Assembly (NCBI RefSeq): GCF_015706575.1
Contig: NW_024037058.1
Coordinates: 7,503,806 to 7,567,805 of the forward strand
Length of the DNA: 64,000 nt
Direction of reading: 5' to 3'
Source: Patiria miniata
Lineage: Eukaryota > Echinodermata > Asteroidea > Valvatida > Asterinidae
The stretch's first letter is position 1; the number at the start of each line of letters is the position of its first letter. A program made the translations under genes and the position numbers. Below the pieces are notes generated by a model. The model was not told where the DNA came from. It was given only the letters and a program-made list of their open reading frames with translations, and did not search any database. Shown here one piece after another: positions 36,660 through 49,600 of the stretch.

Positions 36660-39600
36660 ATGGACAAACCACTTCACATTTGCTCACCGCTGCTTGAGAG
36701 TCTGCCCATGGCCAAAGTAGCAGGCTGCAAAGTCTTCATCAAATGCGACAACACACAGCCCTCTGCTTCATTCAAGATAAGGGGCATTGGACACAGGATA
36801 CAGAAGGTACATGTAGTTGCACATCAGTTTCAAGTCAATCATAAGAATATCACAATAATCACAAATTAGTCCCAATTATAGGTCAATCACTATTAAACAA
36901 TCACTACAGTCAATCACACGTCAGTGTCAAGTGAATCACAAGTTGTAAAGAGACAGGACTTTTGGAATGAATTACGAGGGTAGTCACAACACAATATTGC
37001 AAACAATTGTAAGTCAATCACAAGTTATCCAGTTTGAGCCATGTTAATGAAATGTGTCAAAAACATTCATTTATTATACCTGTTCCCAGTGTTACTTCTG
37101 TCATTATTTGAATTGTGAACGACTCTCCCAAATTGACCGTTTTGTTGTGTAACTTGTGTATTAAATTTTTCTCAACATCCACTCACATTAAAAGAATGCA
37201 GTAACCCAAAACAAGATTAGTTATTTCCAATAACCAATTCAAAACTTGAGTCCACTCACAACCCCACCCTTCTCGTATTTTGCTACTTGTCTACAATTTG
37301 TGACAAACCTTGACAATTGTAATATTTTTCTTCCATTCCAGGCAATAAAGACAGGAGGGAAACACATAATCTGCTCATCAGGTATCAGCAGTTTGAAAAC
37401 TTCTAAGTTTGTTATTCAAGTGTAACCAATATAAGTACAGAATTCAGTTTTGCCAGGTTTCCAGGTACAAATTTAAATGTACGTGTAAAAAAGCACACAG
37501 CCCCACATGTATTTAACTGAGCATTGTGCTTTGCACTTTAATTTCTTTGGGGGGGGGGGTGTAGGGGATGGGGGGAGACTTGCAACCCCCACGACATTTA
37601 GTCTTTGTTTCTCAGAAAATGAAAGCCCTTGTGAGGTGTACATCATTACTACCAGTGATACGTTTCCTGCCTTTTGCCATTATTTACTTAAACAATTGAA
37701 AAGGGGGCCTCTTTTTTCTAACCCCCCCCCCCCCAACCCAAAATCTGGCAATGTTGCTTTAAAAAGTGAAGTTCGGTGCGTGGGTTATCACATTTCTTTT
37801 CATTCTTGCAGGTGGTAATGCGGGCGTTGCCGCAGCCTATGCAGCCAGGCAGCTAGGCATGCCTGCCACCATCGTCATCCCAGAGAGCACCCCGACATTT
37901 GTGGCGGACGGACTGAGAGACGAAGGAGCGAACGTGATTGTTCATGGCAAGGTAAACGTTTCAGAACAGATCCTCAGAAAGCCATGCCACTGCTGTGCCG
38001 AACACAATTGAGCTCGGCAATACCTCAGCTATAATTTAACTTGACTATAGTCTGGCGGTGGCAAGAAACAGCCTGCTTATAGTCGGACTAAATCCACTTG
38101 AACTAGATTACAGTGGTGTGAACCCGAGAAAGTTTATCATGAGAATTTGCCATCGTAAAATGCAGACCTATCAAGTGTCACGCCTGTGGCATGCAAGGGC
38201 GGATCCAGAACACAATTTTGGGGGGGGCCAAAATTTTTTTTTGTTCCCCCCAAAAAGTGGGTCAAAAAATTACGGCGTGGGGTTCGGGGCCCGCTTAAGG
38301 GCCCCGAAAAAAATTTGGATTCTAGATGCTCTGTGGTGCGATCTGAGGCAATTTCTGACCACTTTAACCATTTTTTTTGGAGGAAAAGATGGTGGTGTAC
38401 TCATTGCCTGCCTTTATTGCAATGTCACATAAAAAAAAAAAAAAAAAATTGGTTTCGTTTTGGGGGGGGCCATGGCCCCCTTTGGCCCCCCCCTGGATCC
38501 GCCCTTGGTGGCATGTTTCACATGCCTCGGAGTCAATTCACAAGCACTCTTGTTTCACTATGCTCTTGAGGACAATGCTTTGTGTTTCCCTTTGTCGCTG
38601 TAATATAACACTCTCCCATAGACTAAGCACACAAACTTACTACAGAGGATCCTTTCCAACAAAAGACCCAACTCCTGAGGACTGAAAGGATCTGCTGTTC
38701 TCCCTTTGTGTGTCGGTCCTCGGGGGTTATGTAGAACAGGTACACACTCGCATGCTGGCCAATCGTTATCACACGCCTCAGACTATTTGTTCTAGATTCA
38801 ATTTTCTAGGTTGTTTAAAGTGTTTTGGTGACTGGTTCTGAATACAGATTGTATAGCAATGCACAGCATGGTTCTGGGTGAATGACAGTGGTGATTCAGT
38901 CAAATGTGTTTTTTGGCTATATGCACGCCAAAACAATCCTCCAATGCCATTGACCAAAAGAGACACCCACTACCCCAGGGCCAGCCAATGTTACAGTATG
39001 GTGGCATTTGCCGCTTTTACTGACACACTCTTTTGTGTGATCTTGGCATCTCTGAAAACGTTCGTTCCAACTTTGAATAGAATTGAGTTCAACTCTGCAG
39101 TGGCGTGGCAGACCATTTGAAGCTGAATGATGGTATAGAATTGAACTAAACATTTTCAAGCTGAATCGTTCTATAAAATGCTGTTGCCATGCCAAATTAA
39201 AAAGCAAAATAAACGGAGATCGGCACGGCAATACCAGGCTTTATCAACATTTTCTCTCTTTATTTCTCAGCATAGTTTGTTTTAAGATTTGCTGCATCAT
39301 ATCCGGGTTTTTTTTCACGGCTATTTTCAGGTTTGGGATAATGCCAATGAGTATGCATTGAAGTTGTCTGAAGAGATAGACGGGTCCATCATAATCCATC
39401 CTTTTGATCATCCAGATGTTTGGTAAGTGTTCCAGATTACCATCTGTATTTTATAGCAGCATTGACTCAGGACTCAATGAAAAATTTCTGTGCAACCATT
39501 TTACCCTACTATAGAGGAAACTGATTTCTTGGACATCGATGAATCACACGTCATACATGTACACGTAGAAGAAAAGGCCAGCATACAGCCATACTTTCAC

Positions 39601-42142
39601 AAAAGTCCGTCGAATTGTACATATGGTTGAAAGGTTGCATATACGGTTGAAAAATGCATATGGTTGAGAGGTTGCATATGCATGAGAGGTTGCATATGGT
39701 TGAGCTAGAGGTTGCATATATGGTCGAGAGGTTGCATGTATGGTTGAAAGGTTGCATAATGGTTGAGAGGTTGCATATGTGGCTGAGAGGTTGCATTTAT
39801 GGTTGAGAGGTTACATTTATATGGTTGAGAGGTTGCATATATGGTTGAGAGGTTGCATAATGGTTGAGAGGTTGCATATATGGCTGAGAGGTTGCATATA
39901 TGGTCGAGAGGTTGCATATATGACTGGGAGGTTGCATTTATGGTTGAGAGGTTACATTTATATGGTTGAGAGGTTGCATTTATATGGTTGAGAGGTTGCA
40001 TATATGGTTGAGAGGTTGCATATAGTTGAGAGGTTGCATATATGGTTGAGGTTGCATATATGGTTGAGATAGCACATAAGGTTGAAAGATTGCAGTGGTT
40101 GAGAGGTTGCATGTGTGGTTGAGAGGTAGTCGGGAAGCATATATGGTCGAGAGGTTCTATATGTCGTTGAGAGGTTGTATACATGGTGGAAAGGTTGCAT
40201 ATATGGTTGAAAGGTTGCATAATGGTTGAAAGGTTGCTATGGCTTAGATTGTTGTTTTTTTCAGGGAAGGGCACAGCTCTATCATCACAGAATGTGCAAC
40301 TGAGCTCCCTTCTAAGCCAGACGCTGTAGTCCTCTGCATTGGGGGCGGAGGCTTATTTTGTGGGGTGGTGCAAGGAATGCAGAAGGCAGGTTGGCACGAC
40401 GTTCCCATCATCGCCATGGAAACGAAAGGAGCAGACAGCTACAATGCCTCAGTGGTCGCTGGAGAACTAGTCACTCTACCGGACATAACAAGGTATGGCG
40501 ATGCCTTGGGGCAAACTTCATGGAGCTGTGCAGCACACTAAGCTCGGAAAATATATGCTTAGCCAAAATGGGTTACCAGCCAAAATATAATATATGCATA
40601 CAACTGGTTCAGTTTTTGCTTACCACACTTATTTTCCACTTACCAGCTTATTGAAATTGGGCTCAGGATGCATAACAGTGAGCAAATTGATCAAGAGGAA
40701 TGGATAACCACTGTTTGACATTCTCTAAATTGCAGTACAGTAGTGCAAGGCTCAAATTCTGAGGGATTTTTTTTTCAGGTGAATGTCAATTTGTAAGGCC
40801 CGTCCATACTTTTCCCCGATATATTTTGCTCTGTCAAACGTCTTTAAAAAGGTAGTTTCATTCTGTTGTATTAATTGACTGTTCATTCTCGGCATTATAT
40901 ATACAACAGCAGGATTTCTAAATGTAATTTTCTCAAAAATTAGTTGTGCAAGTTTTATTAAGTTGTTGGTCTACATTTCTGTTCTGGACCCCCACATGTT
41001 TATCTAAAAAGCAAATACTTTCTGCGTTCAGCAGTTCATGAATTTGTTCACATTAATGGTTTCTTAGGCTTCCTAACTACGGTGCCTGTGCCCTTTTATG
41101 GAAACCTTGGTTTTATTACCAGAAAGAAATTGTAAAGAATTAATTTGTTGATTTCAGTGAAGCTAAGTGCCTCGGTGCACTGACTGTTTGCCGAAGAAGT
41201 TTTGAATACTACAAGGAGCATCCGATTCCGATTCACTCCGTGGTGGTTGATGACAGTGATGCCATGAAGGCATGCCTACGATTTTTAAGTATACGTTCAT
41301 CGGTTATTTCACCTCGCATGCACACCTCAAGTCTTAACAATAACAGAACAATCTGCCGTACAATGTATGCGTGCAATATTTTAGAAGTGCCAACAAAATT
41401 GAAGGAAAGTTCACGTATTGACGTAAGTACGAAACTCCCTCCTATGGAAACATGCATTGTCAGCCTAGTTATTACTTGGGTCAATATTGGTCAAGACCCC
41501 CATTGGTTTGTTTACAGTAGGCCAGGAGGTGAGGAAGAAACTTTTGACCATCGGTGACCTCTTCGCAAGAGGAGGGTTAATTGGTACTGCACTAGGCATT
41601 GAATCTTTTGCACCAACTTATTTGACGATGTGTGTTGGAGTGATGTCAGAGAGGTTATTTAGGAGAAGAATCACAAGCTTTCTTTGGTGGGACTCGAACC
41701 CACAACCCCCTGCTTACTAGTGCAGATGTCTTAATGCGGTCCTCAATTGGTTCTCTGGATACCCCAGCTAATATCCCAGTATTATAGTCTAGTCACAAAG
41801 TAAAAAGTAAGAAAGTTTTTTTTTTATTATTCTTCATCCCCTGTTAGTTGTGATTGACTTGTGATATGTCACAACATTAACTACAACACTGTGAAATATG
41901 TTGCATGAGAGAATTTCAAACTATCAACATTTCCATGCTTTTTTTTCCCAGATGACCATAGAATGTTGGTTGAGCTCGCTTGTGGGGCGGCGCTGTCTTG
42001 CATTTACAGCAACATCATCCAGGATCTTAAAAACAGCGGCAAGTTGCGTTCGGACCTTCAGTCTGTACTAGTAATTGTTTGCGGAGGGAATGGCATTTCG
42101 TTGGAGAAACTGCTCAAGTACAAATCGTCCATCGGTCTCTGA
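36660..42142 (+). CDS. SDS: L-serine dehydratase / L-threonine deaminase (SDS/SDSL family), complete, 7 coding exons
   Basis: Coding exons: 36660-36806, 37342-37381, 37812-37951, 39331-39422, 40265-40492, 41158-41288, 41952-42142. All junctions are GT-AG and in phase, 969 nt, 322 aa, matching the usual length of about 320-330. PLP fold type II enzyme that deaminates serine/threonine to pyruvate/2-oxobutyrate in the cytosol. PLP-lysine K39 lies in PSASFKIRG, the substrate-carboxylate loop is SSGGNAGVA, the phosphate-binding tetraglycine GGGGL is at 166-170, and the C-terminal cofactor contact is VCGGNGIS. An acceptor (TTCTTTTTAG) at 36621-36630 precedes the ATG, so a 5' UTR exon is likely. An out-of-frame ATG lies 8 nt upstream of the chosen start. 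Poly(A) signal candidate AATAAA near 42803. Confidence 0.95.
38194..38507. mobile_element. hAT-type MITE in SDS intron 3
   Basis: Terminal inverted repeats CAAGGGCGGATCCAG (38194) and CTGGATCCGCCCTTG (ending 38507) are flanked by a perfect 8-bp target duplication GTGGCATG (38186-38193 and 38508-38515). An 8-bp duplication is the mark of hAT transposition. The interior is G/C homopolymer-rich with no transposase. Confidence 0.92.
39616..40237. repeat. Minisatellite, GGTTGAGAGGTTGCATATAT-type units, in SDS intron 4
   Basis: Roughly 30 units of 15-24 bp with consensus TGGTTGAGAGGTTGCATATA fill the intron up to about 27 bp before the 40265 exon. Unit length varies by insertion of AT pairs, and higher-order repeats (about 120 bp) are visible. 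The long open frames across it on both strands are by-products of the repetition. Confidence 0.95.
41640..41790 (-). mobile_element. tRNA-derived SINE-like sequence
   Basis: On the minus strand, GGTTGTGGGTTCGAGTCCC (about 41687-41705) is a good RNA polymerase III B-box/T-arm, preceded by a possible anticodon arm. An A-box is weak. It lies in SDS intron 6; most likely a SINE or tRNA relic rather than a working tRNA. Confidence 0.4.
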
Positions 42143-43660
42143 GACAAAACCAAAATTTTCAGCAATTTATGGTATAGTTGGAGATGCGAATGGCCTCTTC
42201 CAGCTTTTCAATGAAACAGGGTGGTGTCAACCAAATAGATCACGAGTCAGGTGACCAAGTAGTTCGGTCAAACTTGGTCACAAGTATTGTAGGCACGAGC
42301 ACGAGGGGAAAAGACTCGGCATTTGTCAAAGTTCTCTATACTTTTTTTTTCTTGGGTCTTCTATCATTAATCCCATAGACGAATGTGTGACGTCATGTGG
42401 CGAATGAGCAATGTATGCAACTTTGTTTCCAGTTATTATGATTGTTTGCGGTCTGACGTGCAGTGAATGGAAAATAGCAACGATTTTTAAAAAATCTTTT
42501 TGTGAAGGTGCCCTCTATTTTAAGAAAAAGGTGTTTTGACAGTTTACCTTGATGATCAGTTTTGGGAGAAAAAAAGTAGCTTTGAAGTCAAAGAGTTCAA
42601 AGTATTGAATAGCTGTCACTGTTCTTGTTGAAAGCCTAACGTTACCAAATTCCACCGTTTTATGTATTCTGGATACAGAAAGTATTTTTTTAAAAAAAGT
42701 ATTATGTTATGCGCTTTGGGTTTTGTTGGAAATTTACTTTCAGGTATGAAGGCGGTAAAAAAAAGTTTCTTTTTAAGTGTATAAATATTATAACAAAAAA
42801 ATAATAAATGCATGTATATTTATTTGTGGTACAGCTGATACAAATATTTATTTATGCAATTTGTCTTTTTCTGACATATTCTTCTGATACAACCTTGCGG
42901 ATTTTATTGCTCATAAAGTTATGATAGGTATCCCTAGCTGTGTTGCCATTTAACAGGGTGATATTAAAATATTTTAAAACAAAAAATTAATTTGCTTCCC
43001 TACCTAAGGACTCCTTTTTGCGTTTTTCCTCTTTCCTTTTCTCCTTTCCACTTTCTTTTTTCCTCATTCCTCTGCCCCTTTTTACTTTCCTTGAGTCCCT
43101 CTTTTCTCTTCATGTTCCCTTTTTTTCCTGTAATACTTTTTCCTTGTCCCTTTGTGCTATTTCCGTTTTTGTCTTTTTCCTCCCCCTTTTCCCATTTCTT
43201 TTTTTTCTGTTCCGTATTTCTGTTTTCCCTAACCCCGTTTTCTCTTTAACTTTGCCCCTGTTTCCTCTTTCCTCTTCCAAAAATCATCATCAATAGTTTC
43301 TCTTTATATTTCGTGGCCTTGTCTCAGTCAACAGCGCCCTCTATACACCAAAAACTTTTCCAGAAGTTGTTAATGTTTCCCGACCCAATAAAGTGTGGTA
43401 CCCTACCCCAAGGTCGATGTGTGACCTGATTTTCGGGAGGGTACATGGGGGCACCAGTCTCGGCGTACAGGTGCACGAATTTGCGACTTTGCAAGGGGGT
43501 GGTACTGACGTAATGCAAGATTTCTTTAGTTTTTAAAGCGCTACATTATCGAAACAGTCTTAAAAGTAAACCTCACAAGTTGCTTAGCCTCTGCACCCGT
43601 TATTAAAGGACTCAAGATGTGAGTTTCAGGTTTGCTGTTTGAAAGAAACGAGACATTTTA
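42143..43660. other. SDS 3' flank and pyrimidine-rich intergenic tract
   Basis: The SDS 3' UTR probably runs to about 42.83 kb (AATAAA near 42803). From 43011 to 43275 the plus strand is almost pure T and C (CTTTTTCCTC-type). About 390 bp later the Rab-like coding start appears. Confidence 0.55.
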
Positions 43661-43662
43661 AG

Positions 43663-46600
43663 ATGAGTTTGTACCGGGACGATGCGTTCGAACAGTTCGA
43701 TGCGGAACTGGACATAAGTTACCACATACGCGTTGCTATGGTAGGGGATGCAGGAACGGGAAAGACCAGCCTGCTGCTAAAATACACGGACAATAACGGA
43801 AGCAGGACTTCCCCGGAGCACACAGTGGATGTCAGGACCAAAATGTTGATCAGGAACGGGCACAGGATCAAGTTGGAAGTGCAGGACACAGCAGGTATTT
43901 TTATTTTTGAAGTGGCTATCGTTACGGCACTCGTTGTTTAGCGCCCTCTACGATATTTTTTTGATACGCACGCAGGTATATAATTATTTGTTTCCCCACG
44001 TTTTATCGAGCAGTGCGCCAGCTCAGCCGATAGAGGGTAGGATTTTGCACCGCGAGGTTGCGGGTTCGAATCTCAGTTTTGCACTCGAATTTTTTTCCTT
44101 TTCTAACCTGAGGCTTTGGAGGATTTTTTTTAAAAGGGAAATAAAGTCCGAATTTCATAAAGTTCAAATTCACTTTTTTCCTTCTAATTTTATATTTTCT
44201 TGTCATGTTTTTTTTATAAAAGTTGCCAGGTTGCAGTCTACCGTAACGATAGAAAATGGGAAATGCGTTACGGCTGCCGTAACAATAGCCACTGCGTTTT
44301 ATTTTAATTCACATTCACAATGGATTATTTACAGTCATGACACTGAGTCTGACAGACACAGTTAACATACAAGTAGGACTGTCGAGCGCAATTTGAGTCC
44401 TCAACTCAAGTTTAAACTTGCGCACGCAAGTTTGTCGTATTTTTTTTGCAGATATGTCGCATTTTTTAAGCAGATTTGTCTTCGATAAATAGCACCACTA
44501 CGCTTCGCGAGACAATGCCTAAATGCCTTTTGTGAAACGTTTTATTAACAGTATTTATATGCTAATGAAGTTGACTGTAAAGGTTCAGAGATATACATGA
44601 TATGGCATAACTATAGGGTGGTATAATGCCAAAAATGTATGCACTTTGCATCATGATGTGTATTATTGTTTATGGCTCATTGGGATTTTTGTTTAATAAA
44701 CAACATATTTATTCATTAAGTCGAATTAATTAATTAAATTAATACATTAAATTAAGTAACTAATCATTAATAAATTTATTTAAAGTACTTTTTAAAATAA
44801 TAATCATCTTATTTGCATAGCATTTTTTAAGTTAAAGCATGCAAACATTAACTATGAATTATTGAGCCTGCAAATAAAATAATTGTTATAAGTAATAAAT
44901 TAATTAAATTAGTAATGCGTTCATTATTTTTTTTTCAAATTATGCATTTGTGAAGTGTGCACAGCGCTCAAAATGTTGTGCAAAGTATTTTTAAAAACAA
45001 TATGAACTGTTGTACCGTCCAATTACAGTCGAGTCTCGTTATAACAAACTCGTTCGGACCTAGCCAAATTGTTTGTTATATCAGAATTTTGTATTAAGAG
45101 GAACATCAGTCCCATTCATTGTGCACATAAAAGCACAGTCGGGACCATGACTTTATGTTTGTTATAACCAGAATTTTGTATTAACAGAGTTTGTACTAAC
45201 GAGAGTCGACTGTAATTGCTAAATTAATTAAATTAGTGAAACAGTGAAAAATAGCTGTTAAGAATATTTTCACTGAATGATTTTCATGAAAAGACCAGTT
45301 TCTACTGTGGTCATCTTACCCGCAAAGCATTACTACATAATTATTATTTCCGTGAGGGAGCTAGCCATTCGCTAAGATTTATTTCTCATAGTAGCTTGCG
45401 GCCGGACTCACCCTGCCATTATACATCGTACTTCCTCTTTTCTCTTAGTGTGCGCAATGTAAAGGACGTGTTTTCCTGAGCTCCCGAGTTTGCTCATATT
45501 TTGCAATCATTTAACGTTTTTCTCCAACCATTCCTTTGCTAAGTTCATGGTTTCATTCTGCTATTAAAACTACCATCTGTTTGTTTCTATAACTTAATGA
45601 GTTTATGGTAACATTTTGGTCGGTTGTCGGTACTCGCGGCCTTAGTTGGATGAGGCTTCGCACAGGCTGCAAGGCGCTCACTCTCGTTAAGCGGCTATTT
45701 ACCCGGCCACTCGTGTGAGATTTTGCACAGTCTGCAAGTAGCTCTCGTCGTACCAAACGAGTGGGGCTTGGAACAGGCTGCATGCTCCCTACGTTGCACA
45801 GGCTGTAAGAGCGAGTGGGGCTTAGGCAGGGCTATCATTATTGTTCTAGCCGTCCTGCTGTTGTACTGGCCACCTTTCGGTATTACCCATTATTTTACGG
45901 GCCTTTCTCGCCCATTCTTCAGTCATGTCATCCACTGGGGACCCACTGTCCTATGGACAATTAAAGAAGAAATCCTCAGTGGCATCTACATGTAAGCCTG
46001 GGAACATCTTAAAGGCTTACCCAAGTACCACTTGAGAGGAGACCGATGGCCACTCGACAACGTCTGCCACACTTCCACTGGCCTCGTTGGCCGCATCCAT
46101 AACCCCGTCGGCCACATCTAGGGCCCCGTTCCCCTGCAATCCAGGTGTCACAGCCCCACCTGCAACTCTGATTCATCTCTGCTCCCCCATCCCGCCACAA
46201 ATCTTCTGACCGACTAGTCACCCTGATCCTCCTGTGGTTCCCTTTCATTGGGTTCCCATTCGTTCCCCACAACAAATGGGCGCTCCATCACACAGACAGT
46301 GCCACTTGTTCGTGTATTATTCACACAGAGTTTTCCCTATTACTGTCCAAATGCATGATTCAGTGGTTTCAGACGATTCCCCCATTCCAGCAGACATGCT
46401 ACCGTTAGGCTCCACCTTTCGCTGTCTGGGCAACTCACTTTGGGCATTTCTTAGCGAATTTACTGGAGTTGCTGTCAAAGCATAGAGGCATGAAGGGCAA
46501 CAATTTGATGGCCATTTTCCTGCCGTCTGAGCTCCCAAGCATCTCGAATCCCTTCCTTTCCAACGGCGAGCCCTTTTTGCTTGTCAGTTTCAGACCCGAG

Positions 46601-49600
46601 CACAGACTGAAGCTGATTGTAAAAAAGCCTATTAACAGAGAAGTTAAATTTGGCAAAGGTTCATCCCAAACTACCTGTCCAATACCAAAAGCGACCAACC
46701 GCGACCAGGTTCCAGGGATCCCAGGGACACTCCCTGGCCACCTCTACCGGCTTTCACTTTCAAGCCTCCCAGCTGTCTGGGCATCCTCCACCTCAGCCGT
46801 CAAGCCATGCAAACCCACGGGCCACAGTCAGTCCCTCAGCCTCTGTCGTTAACATGTAGTGCGCATGTCTTCTCTGAGAGAGGTTCATCTGGCGGGCACA
46901 GACAACACTTCAGCCGACACCTCTGCCGGGGCTGGGTTCACCAAACGGAGTGAACCCTTCCCACCTCAGTCACACGGATGATCTTCTCACAGTTGAACCG
47001 TCCACATATCAACCTGTTCGCAATGGTACTTAACTGCCAGCTGTAAGCAGCTGCTTACTACCTCGAGCACTCAGGAAGATGGAGCAGGATCCCTGCAGGG
47101 TCCTCCTTGCCTCGGTTTGGCCCCGATAACTGTGATTTCCACAACATGTGGGCCTTCTTTACCATGAACCGCTCCTCCCGGATTCAGTGAGACTCCACCT
47201 GAGTTGCAGGCAGTTGTTCAGGATTCCTTCTGACACACTGGACTTTCTCAGGAGGCTGAAGCCATCACGGCCCGCAGCCAGCATCAATCAACCCGAACTG
47301 TTGACGACAAATGATTACAGCATTTCTATATAATACCGACTGCATTTGGTGGATCCCTTTGCTGCGACTGAAAACGAACTTGGTGACTATCTTCTCCACC
47401 TCTTTCAGTCAGGCTTTGTGGTTCACACTGTCAAGATGTACTTTTCTGCAATTGTGGCCATTCACCCAGGTTTTGTGGACCTTTCCTGAATTTCTAAATT
47501 CACAACCCTTGCACACCTCAGAGGCATGTAATTTTCACCCCCCTCCCCCCCCCCCCCCCCCCAAACGGACACTCCTGTCATCGTGGGATCTTGAGCATGT
47601 CTAACACTCGTGTCCAGCCTCCTTTTAAACCTCTTGGCCATGCTACCCTTCTCAATAATTCCTTGCAAACGGCTTCCTCCTGGCGGCAGACACAGCCCGC
47701 CACTTGAATGAACCCCATGCCCTGACCAGTAGTCAAGGACACTTGCGTGTGGAGCCGGTGGGGTCCGCCTGGTTACCCCATGGCTCTTTCCTCACGAAGA
47801 ACATTCTGGCAAGCTGTCTTCATTCCTGACTTAAAGTCTTGTCATCTGTCCAAGCTGACAAGCTCTGGTACCCCGTCCGAGCCCTTAAGTGTAACATCCA
47901 TTAAAACTGCATTGATATGCAGTGATCATCAGGTTCTCTTCATAACCATGGTTTCTCTGCAACATCTCGCATCCTGCGATGCAATCGTCCGCTGGGTCAT
48001 GATGACCTTACGATGGACATTGTTTGACTGCCCTGCCCCGGACAGAGTACATGCCCCCAAATGTGCAGCGTGTCGACCTCTTGGGCCTTCTTCAAAGGAG
48101 TGTCCTTTGCAGACATCATGCAATCTGCATGTTGGAAGTCTTCCAACACCTAAACCTCCTGTTAGCTCAGAGATGTGCTGCAGGCTGATGGCAGAACCTG
48201 TTGTGCAGCCCTCTTTACTGGCCAAGCGGTGCAACCCAATCCGGTTCCTCCTCCATTGGCGCCCCGCAGTACCGACCTGCAGTACCGACCAGTGACGGCC
48301 TACCTCACTTTGGTGAGTGCCGATTTGCCTAGTTTTCTCTAGTAGGTTTAGTCTTGCTTAGGGCTCAAGTTTCCTTGTGGCCCTAGTTCCACTGTGTACA
48401 CTCTCACGTCATACGCTCCAACCCACCTACCTACAACGGTGCTACCTGGCATATGTAGTAATGCTCTAGGGGAAAGACAAGCACTTAAACCCCCCCCCCC
48501 CCCTCCCCACAGAAGTGTGGGTCGATTCTACTGGTGAGTACTTACTCTTCTGAACTTGTTCACTTCTGAGCCTTACGCTCGAAAAAAAATTGCTAATAAA
48601 ATCAGCCTTCACTTCTGTGAGGGGGGGGGGGGAATTTACAGTTGTATTCCTGGAAAAACTGCACTTCCTTAAAACTTTGACTGTCCGTATACATCACATT
48701 AAAGTTAGAGTAAAAAAAAATATTGTAAAAATATCAATTAGAAAACTCTAAATATAAATTAGAAAAACCTCTAAATCAAAATAAGTTTCTCTCACAGATG
48801 CCCGCAGGAATAATTGCCCACAGGAATAACAATTGCATTTTTTATTATTGCAAATAAGAAACCTTTTTCTCATATGAGGTTTGGAACGGTATCGGAGCCT
48901 GACCAGATCACATTACAACAACATCACGGGTGCTCTGCTGGTATTTGATCTGACGAATGAGGTCTCCTTTCAGCACCTAACATACTGGTAAGCCAAGTTG
49001 AAACAGTTTGCACATTTTGTTGTTAGGGTCCCCAAATAAACTAACCACCCCTACTTCCATATTCTGCCCTCACCCCCTCCAATTCACCCGCACCTCCTCA
49101 GACCCACTGTCGCCCTCCTATCCACCATTACTCCCTCCGACAAACCCTCAACCCTTTGACCTGACCTCAATCCTTCAACCCATCCTAACCCTCCAGTTCA
49201 CCCTGGCCCATATTAGGCCATTTGACCCTCCCTAACCCCTTCAACCCACCCTCACCACTCAAATCCACCCTCACCACTCAAATCCACCCTCTATCCCAAC
49301 CCATCCTCTACCCCAACCCACCTTCCCCATTTTCATAATAGAGCAAGTTAGACTGTAATTACATTCAACTGATACATTTTACTTAAATACAATGTAAGCA
49401 AACGTTTTCCTTACCACGGATATAAAGGAGTTCCATATTCATTTGAGGCCATTTACATCCCTCCGATAGAAGCATCTCAATAGGCACCTTGTTTGCAAGT
49501 TACTCTGGTCATGCCAGTCTGAACTCCATGTTTTTTTCATAAACAAAAGGTTTTGGTGGAAGAAGACATGCTTTAAAACTATGTTAAAGTTGTGATATTT

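Noticed and set aside
39551-40274. Long open frames (up to 189 codons) across the minisatellite
   Set aside because: They are products of a repeat free of stops in several frames. They show no protein family and lie in an SDS intron.
42992-43296. Open frames of 85-92 codons rich in F, P, S and L
   Set aside because: They arise from the pyrimidine-rich tract at 43011-43275.
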